Origin: Rhodospirillales bacterium
Lineage (GTDB): Bacteria > Pseudomonadota > Alphaproteobacteria > Reyranellales > Reyranellaceae
Assembly: GCA_009377525.1 (NCBI GenBank)
Contig: WHTW01000085.1
Span: forward strand, 1-32,302
Direction of reading: 5' to 3'
DNA: 32,302 bases
The notes below the pieces were generated by a model. The model was not told where the DNA came from. It saw only the letters and a list, made by a program, of their open reading frames with translations, and ran no database searches. Made by a program: the position numbers and the translations under genes. Of this stretch, positions 29,023-32,302 are shown piece after piece (positions within the stretch are counted from its first letter, which is position 1; each line of letters begins with the position of its first letter).

Positions 29023-30330
29023 GTGGCGAAGAAGCAATTCCATCTCGCCTGGTTCCTGTCGCAGGGCTACGGCCCCAAGAGCTGGCGCGGCGACTGGCCG
29101 GGCAGCGACATCGAGCGCTGGATGATGCCGGATCTGTTCGTCGACCTGGCGCGGGGCATGGAGCGCGCCTGCTTCGACTACATCATCATCGAGGATTCCT
29201 CGAACGTGCCCTACACCTACAAGGGCTCGCACGACACCTACCTGCAATACGCCGCGAGCGCGCCCAAGCTCGATCCGGCGGTGCTGGTGCCCTATCTCGC
29301 GCAGGCGACGAAGCATCTCGGGCTCGTGCCGACGCTGTCGGTATCGGAATATCCGCCGTACCTGCTGGCGCGGCTGGTCAACTCGCTCGACCATGTCACC
29401 GAAGGCCGTATCGGCTGGAACTGCGTCACCGGCAGCAGCGACGGCGCGGCGCAGAACTACGGGTACGACAAGCACCGGCCGCATGACGAGCGCTACGACG
29501 TGGCCGACGAGTTCGCCGACGTCGTCACCCGGCTATGGGAGGCCTGGGAGCCCGATGCCGTGATGCTCGACCGCGACAAGCCGATGTTCGCCGACGGCGC
29601 CAAGGTCCATCCCATCAACCACGAGGGCAAGTATTTCCGGTGCCGCGGGCCGCTCAACGCGCCGCGCTCGCCGCAGGGCCGCGTGCCGATCTGCCAGGCC
29701 GGCGGCTCGCCGCGCGGCCAGCAGTTTGCCTCGCGCTGGGCCGACACCATCATCACCGAGGGCGGCGGCAGCATCGACAGCATGAAGGCCTATCGCGACC
29801 GCGTGCGCCAGCAGGCCGCCGAGTACGGGCGCAATCCCGACGACATAAAGGTGCTGTTCCTCGCCCATCCGATCATCGACGTCAGCATGGAGGGCGCGCG
29901 CGAGCGCCAGCGCCTGGAGCAGGTCGAGGCCGAGAAGCATCTCGACCTGCACCTGTCGGGCATGTCGCGGCTGACCGGCATCGATTTCGCCAAGTACGAT
30001 CTCGACCAGCCGCTGCCCGCGGACCTCACGACCAACGGGCATCAGTCGGCGCTCGCCAAGTGGATCGGCAAGACGCCGCGCTCGATCCTGCAGAGCTATG
30101 CGCGCAAGGGCGGCGTCGACTTCACCGGCACCGCCGACCACGTCGCCGGCATGATGCAGGAGATCATGGAGGAGGTGGGCGGCGACGGCTTCCTGATCTT
30201 CAACAGCTACTTCGACCGGCGCTACGTGATCGAAGTGTGCGACGGACTGGTGCCCGAGCTGCAGCGCCGCGGCGTGACGCGCAAGGCCTATGCGCACAAG
30301 CACTTGAAGGACAATTTACTGGAGTTCTAA
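29023..30330 (+). CDS. LLM-class flavin-dependent monooxygenase (NtaA/SnaA/DszA type)
   Basis: The 435-residue protein (GTG start at 29023, AGGA just before) has the NtaA/SnaA/DszA layout: KQFHLAWFLSQGYGPKSWRG start, FDYIIIEDSS, SLDHVTEGRIGWNCVTGSSDGAA near residue 120-142, KYFRCRGPLN, QAGGSPRGQQFASRWADTI at about 225, and a TIM-barrel ending in DGFLIFNSYF. These are two-component monooxygenases using FMNH2 from a partner reductase to attack compounds such as nitrilotriacetate, pristinamycin precursors or sulfones. No reductase gene lies in the window. Start abuts the DUF1194 stop. The substrate is unknown. Confidence 0.92.
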   Translation: MAKKQFHLAWFLSQGYGPKSWRGDWPGSDIERWMMPDLFVDLARGMERACFDYIIIEDSSNVPYTYKGSHDTYLQYAASAPKLDPAVLVPYLAQATKHLGLVPTLSVSEYPPYLLARLVNSLDHVTEGRIGWNCVTGSSDGAAQNYGYDKHRPHDERYDVADEFADVVTRLWEAWEPDAVMLDRDKPMFADGAKVHPINHEGKYFRCRGPLNAPRSPQGRVPICQAGGSPRGQQFASRWADTIITEGGGSIDSMKAYRDRVRQQAAEYGRNPDDIKVLFLAHPIIDVSMEGARERQRLEQVEAEKHLDLHLSGMSRLTGIDFAKYDLDQPLPADLTTNGHQSALAKWIGKTPRSILQSYARKGGVDFTGTADHVAGMMQEIMEEVGGDGFLIFNSYFDRRYVIEVCDGLVPELQRRGVTRKAYAHKHLKDNLLEF

Positions 30331-30331
30331 G

Positions 30332-30454
30332 GGAGCGCGGACCTCCAGGTCCGCTCATGCTCTTCCGAGCCACATGCTGCGCGCTCATGACCGATGAGCA
30401 AGCCAGAGGCTCGCGGTCCAGGAGACGATCAGCGAACCTCGAGGTCCGCGCTCC
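30332..30454. repeat. Dispersed palindromic repeat, copy B (same family as 2102-2175)
   Basis: GGAGCGCGGACCTC at 30332-30345 and GAGGTCCGCGCTCC at 30441-30454 are perfect 14-base terminal inverted repeats. Between them run the motifs shared with the element at 2102-2175 (TCATGCTCTTCCG, CGCGCTCATGA, GATGAGC, GCTCGCGGTCC). It fills the gap between two convergent genes, starting 2 bases after one stop codon and ending 7 bases before the other, so it probably separates their transcripts. Confidence 0.85.
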
Positions 30455-30461
30455 GGCGAGA

Positions 30462-31064
30462 CTACGCCGCCTTCTTGTTCTGCTGGCTGGGATGCTCGCC
30501 CGCGATCTTGAGGAAGTTCTCCAGGATCTTGTGGCCGTGCTCCGAGGCGATGCTTTCGGGATGGAACTGCACGCCATGGATGGGCAGCGACTTGTGGCGC
30601 AGGCCCATGACGATGTCGCCGGTCTCGGCGGTGACTTCGAGGTCCTTGGGGAAGCCCGCGCGGTCGACGATCAGCGAATGATAGCGCGTAGCCTGGAAGG
30701 GCGAGGGCACGTCCTCGAACACGCTCTGGTTCTTGTGCTGGATGCCCGACAGCTTGCCGTGCATGGGGGTGGGCGCGCGCACCACCTTGCCGCCGAACAC
30801 CTGGCCGATCGCCTGGTGGCCGAGGCAGACGCCGAGCAGCGGCATCTGCACCTTCGCCGCGGCCCCGATCAGGTCCATGCAGATGCCGGCCTCGTTGGGC
30901 GTGCAGGGGCCGGGGGAGAGCACGATACCTGCAGGTTTCAGTGCCATCGCCTCGTCGACCGTGATCTGGCCGTTGCGATGCACGACGCAGCGCGCGCCCA
31001 GGTCGCCCAGGAAGTGGACGAGGTTATAAGTGAAGCTGTCGTAATTATCGATCAACAGAAGCAC
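30462..31064 (-). CDS. trpG: Anthranilate/aminodeoxychorismate synthase glutamine amidotransferase subunit
   Basis: The 200-residue class I glutamine amidotransferase has the full triad: Cys80 in GVCLGHQAIG, His168 and Glu170 in GVQFHPESI. It begins MLLLIDNYDSFTYNLVHFLG, the classic TrpG/PabA start, on a GTG at 31064 with GGAG upstream. It supplies ammonia from glutamine to the chorismate-using subunit TrpE or PabB. The partner trpE, trpD and trpC are not in the window; the gene stands alone, converging on the monooxygenase and divergent from the kinase. It could serve both tryptophan and folate synthesis. trpG versus pabA cannot be told from this sequence alone. Confidence 0.88.
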   Translation of the reverse strand: MLLLIDNYDSFTYNLVHFLGDLGARCVVHRNGQITVDEAMALKPAGIVLSPGPCTPNEAGICMDLIGAAAKVQMPLLGVCLGHQAIGQVFGGKVVRAPTPMHGKLSGIQHKNQSVFEDVPSPFQATRYHSLIVDRAGFPKDLEVTAETGDIVMGLRHKSLPIHGVQFHPESIASEHGHKILENFLKIAGEHPSQQNKKAA

Positions 31065-31203
31065 TACGGCACTCCATTACTGGCAGCAACTATAGAGGCC
31101 GAGTGCCAGGGCTGCGACTCCCATTCTTCATTGGAAGTGCCGATTGAGCTTCGTGCAAGGGAGTGGCCAAGGCGCTACGGTGCAGAACTACGAGGGGAGT
31201 TTC

Positions 31204-32250
31204 GTGCCAGATACGACGCAAGCAGCCAGGCTGCTCGAGCGGCAGGTGAGCGTTCTCGAAATGATCGCGCGCGACACGCCGCTGGATGACGTGCTGGAGA
31301 AGATCTGCCGCATGGCCGAGGCGTTCGCGCCCGGCAGCATAGCGGGCGTCACCGTGCTCGATCGCGGCGGCATGACCTTCGAGCACTGCGTGATGCCGTC
31401 GGCGCCGACCTTCGCGGCCGGCATTCCCGGCGTCGAGAACGATGAGCGCTTCGATCCGTTGTGGCGCAAGCTCAACACCGACCATGGCGTGCGCGCCATC
31501 CGCTCACGGCCTGTGTGTTCGGTCGACGGGCGTCCGCTCGGCTGTTTCTTCATTGCCTTCAAGGAGGGCGCGCCCGAGACGTGGCCCGAGGAGATCGAAG
31601 CGATCGGCGCCCGGCTCGCGGGCTTCGCGCTCGACCGGCATCGGGCGATGGAGCGGCAGACGCTGATCGTCGGCGAGATGCAGCATCGGCTGAAGAACCT
31701 GTTCGCTGCGGTGCTGTCGATCGCCGCACAGACCTCGCATGGCGGCGCAACTACCGCGGAATTCCTGAAGGCCTTCGAAGGCCGCATCCTGGCGCTCGCC
31801 AATGCCCACGACCTGCTGACACGGGACGAATCGGCCGATCTCGCCGAGCTCACCCGCCGCATCGTCGGGCCGTTCGCCACCAACGAGGCCGTCGAGATCG
31901 CCGGCCAGCCCTTCAAGGTGGCGCCGTCAGCCGTCGTGCCGTTCAGCCTGGTGCTGCACGAGCTCGCCACCAACGCCGCCAAGTACGGTGCGCTGTCGAG
32001 CAGCGAGGGCAGGGCGCGCGTCTCCTGGAAGTCCTATCGCGGCGAGAACGGCGAGCGGCGATTCAAGTTCAAGTGGGAGGAGACCGGCGGCCCGCTGGTC
32101 AGTCCGCCGCGCCGCAGCGGCTTCGGCACGCTCCTGATGAAGCGGGCCTTCGCCGACGTCGAGGGCCAGTCGCGCCTGGTCCATGCGCCCGAAGGGCTGC
32201 GCTTCCGCATCGATGCGCCGATGAGCGGCCGGTTGGGCCGCCTGCACTAG
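31204..32250 (+). CDS. HWE-type sensor histidine kinase with GAF-like input domain
   Basis: A 348-residue protein from the GTG at 31204, which follows AGGGGAG; in-frame upstream starts reach to a TTG at 31144. Residues about 10-145 form a GAF-like sensor (VLEMIARDTPLDDVLEKICRM start, GRPLGCFFIAFKEG). Phospho-acceptor box GEMQHRLKNLFAAVLSIAAQT has His161; N-box LHELATNAAKYGAL has Asn257; the GFGTLLMKRAF segment is the G-box. The HRLKN box and absence of a classic HATPase F-box are typical of HWE/HisKA_2 kinases, used for general stress or light signalling in alphaproteobacteria. No membrane segment, so it is a soluble cytoplasmic kinase. No response regulator is seen in the window. It is divergent from trpG. 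Confidence 0.9.
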   Translation: MPDTTQAARLLERQVSVLEMIARDTPLDDVLEKICRMAEAFAPGSIAGVTVLDRGGMTFEHCVMPSAPTFAAGIPGVENDERFDPLWRKLNTDHGVRAIRSRPVCSVDGRPLGCFFIAFKEGAPETWPEEIEAIGARLAGFALDRHRAMERQTLIVGEMQHRLKNLFAAVLSIAAQTSHGGATTAEFLKAFEGRILALANAHDLLTRDESADLAELTRRIVGPFATNEAVEIAGQPFKVAPSAVVPFSLVLHELATNAAKYGALSSSEGRARVSWKSYRGENGERRFKFKWEETGGPLVSPPRRSGFGTLLMKRAFADVEGQSRLVHAPEGLRFRIDAPMSGRLGRLH

Positions 32251-32302
32251 AGCGATTTCCGATCTGATTGAACCGCTCGCGGTTCAATCAGATCGGAAAT
32301 GC
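32249..32302. repeat. Hairpin repeat at the right edge, relative of the two-hairpin element
   Basis: AGAGC begins inside the kinase's stop codon (32249). Perfect 22-base arms 32255-32276 and 32279-32300 surround a TC loop, with the shared apex GAACCGC/GCGGTTC. The window ends within or just after the element, so it may continue into a second hairpin. It can act as terminator of the kinase transcript. Confidence 0.8.

Noticed and set aside
30462..31064. Part of a complete tryptophan operon
   Set aside because: Neither trpE nor trpD/trpC is present in the window; the gene stands between a convergent and a divergent gene.

Overview
The window is GC-rich bacterial chromosome. Gene content (LigM-like demethylase, class III extradiol dioxygenase, HWE-type histidine kinase, DUF1326/DUF2182, Bug/TctC remnant, many short palindromic repeats) points to a free-living alphaproteobacterium, of a Rhizobiales- or Reyranella-like kind; this is inference and no 16S or other decisive marker is present. 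No tRNA, rRNA, CRISPR array or intact insertion sequence was seen.

Layout. (a) 1-1091 is a scar region: the end of a possible transposase, a 5'-truncated ImmA/IrrE-type antitoxin fragment, an apparently complete PIN-domain toxin, and a fragment of a tripartite-transporter binding protein. (b) 1276-2076 is a glyoxalase-II-like hydrolase. (c) 2308-9537 encodes a 2409-residue RTX protein that combines a propeller-like region, an ExeM/NucH-type nuclease, a 5'-nucleotidase and about 20 calcium-binding repeats; it looks like an exported nucleic-acid/phosphate scavenging machine. (d) 9.58-13.1 kb holds small envelope or secreted proteins separated by palindromic elements, including an OmpA-like protein and a membrane-anchored coiled-coil protein. 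(e) 13.2-16.5 kb is a MarR regulator divergent from a solute-binding protein and a tetrahydrofolate-dependent demethylase-like gene, with a clear palindromic operator candidate between them. (f) 16.5-17.9 kb is a DUF1326-DUF2182 pair in one reading frame separated by a single TGA. (g) 17.9-23.5 kb has a Bax-inhibitor-1 family protein and then a plus-strand run of acyl-CoA synthetase, LigB-like dioxygenase, quinone-oxidoreductase-like protein and 3-hydroxyisobutyrate-dehydrogenase-like protein. (h) 23.5-28.2 kb has an enolase-superfamily enzyme, a GatC/AtzG-like small protein coupled to an amidase, a LysR regulator with a late frameshift, and an isocitrate-lyase/PEP-mutase family enzyme. (i) 28.3-32.3 kb has a DUF1194 protein coupled to a flavin monooxygenase, an isolated trpG-like gene and an HWE-type sensor kinase.

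Taken together the catabolic genes suggest uptake and breakdown of small organic, possibly methoxylated aromatic, compounds; no substrate can be read from the sequence. The most unusual features are the giant multi-enzyme RTX protein, the two-hairpin repeat element whose stems differ between copies yet stay paired, the in-frame stop between DUF1326 and DUF2182, and the toxin-antitoxin remnant.
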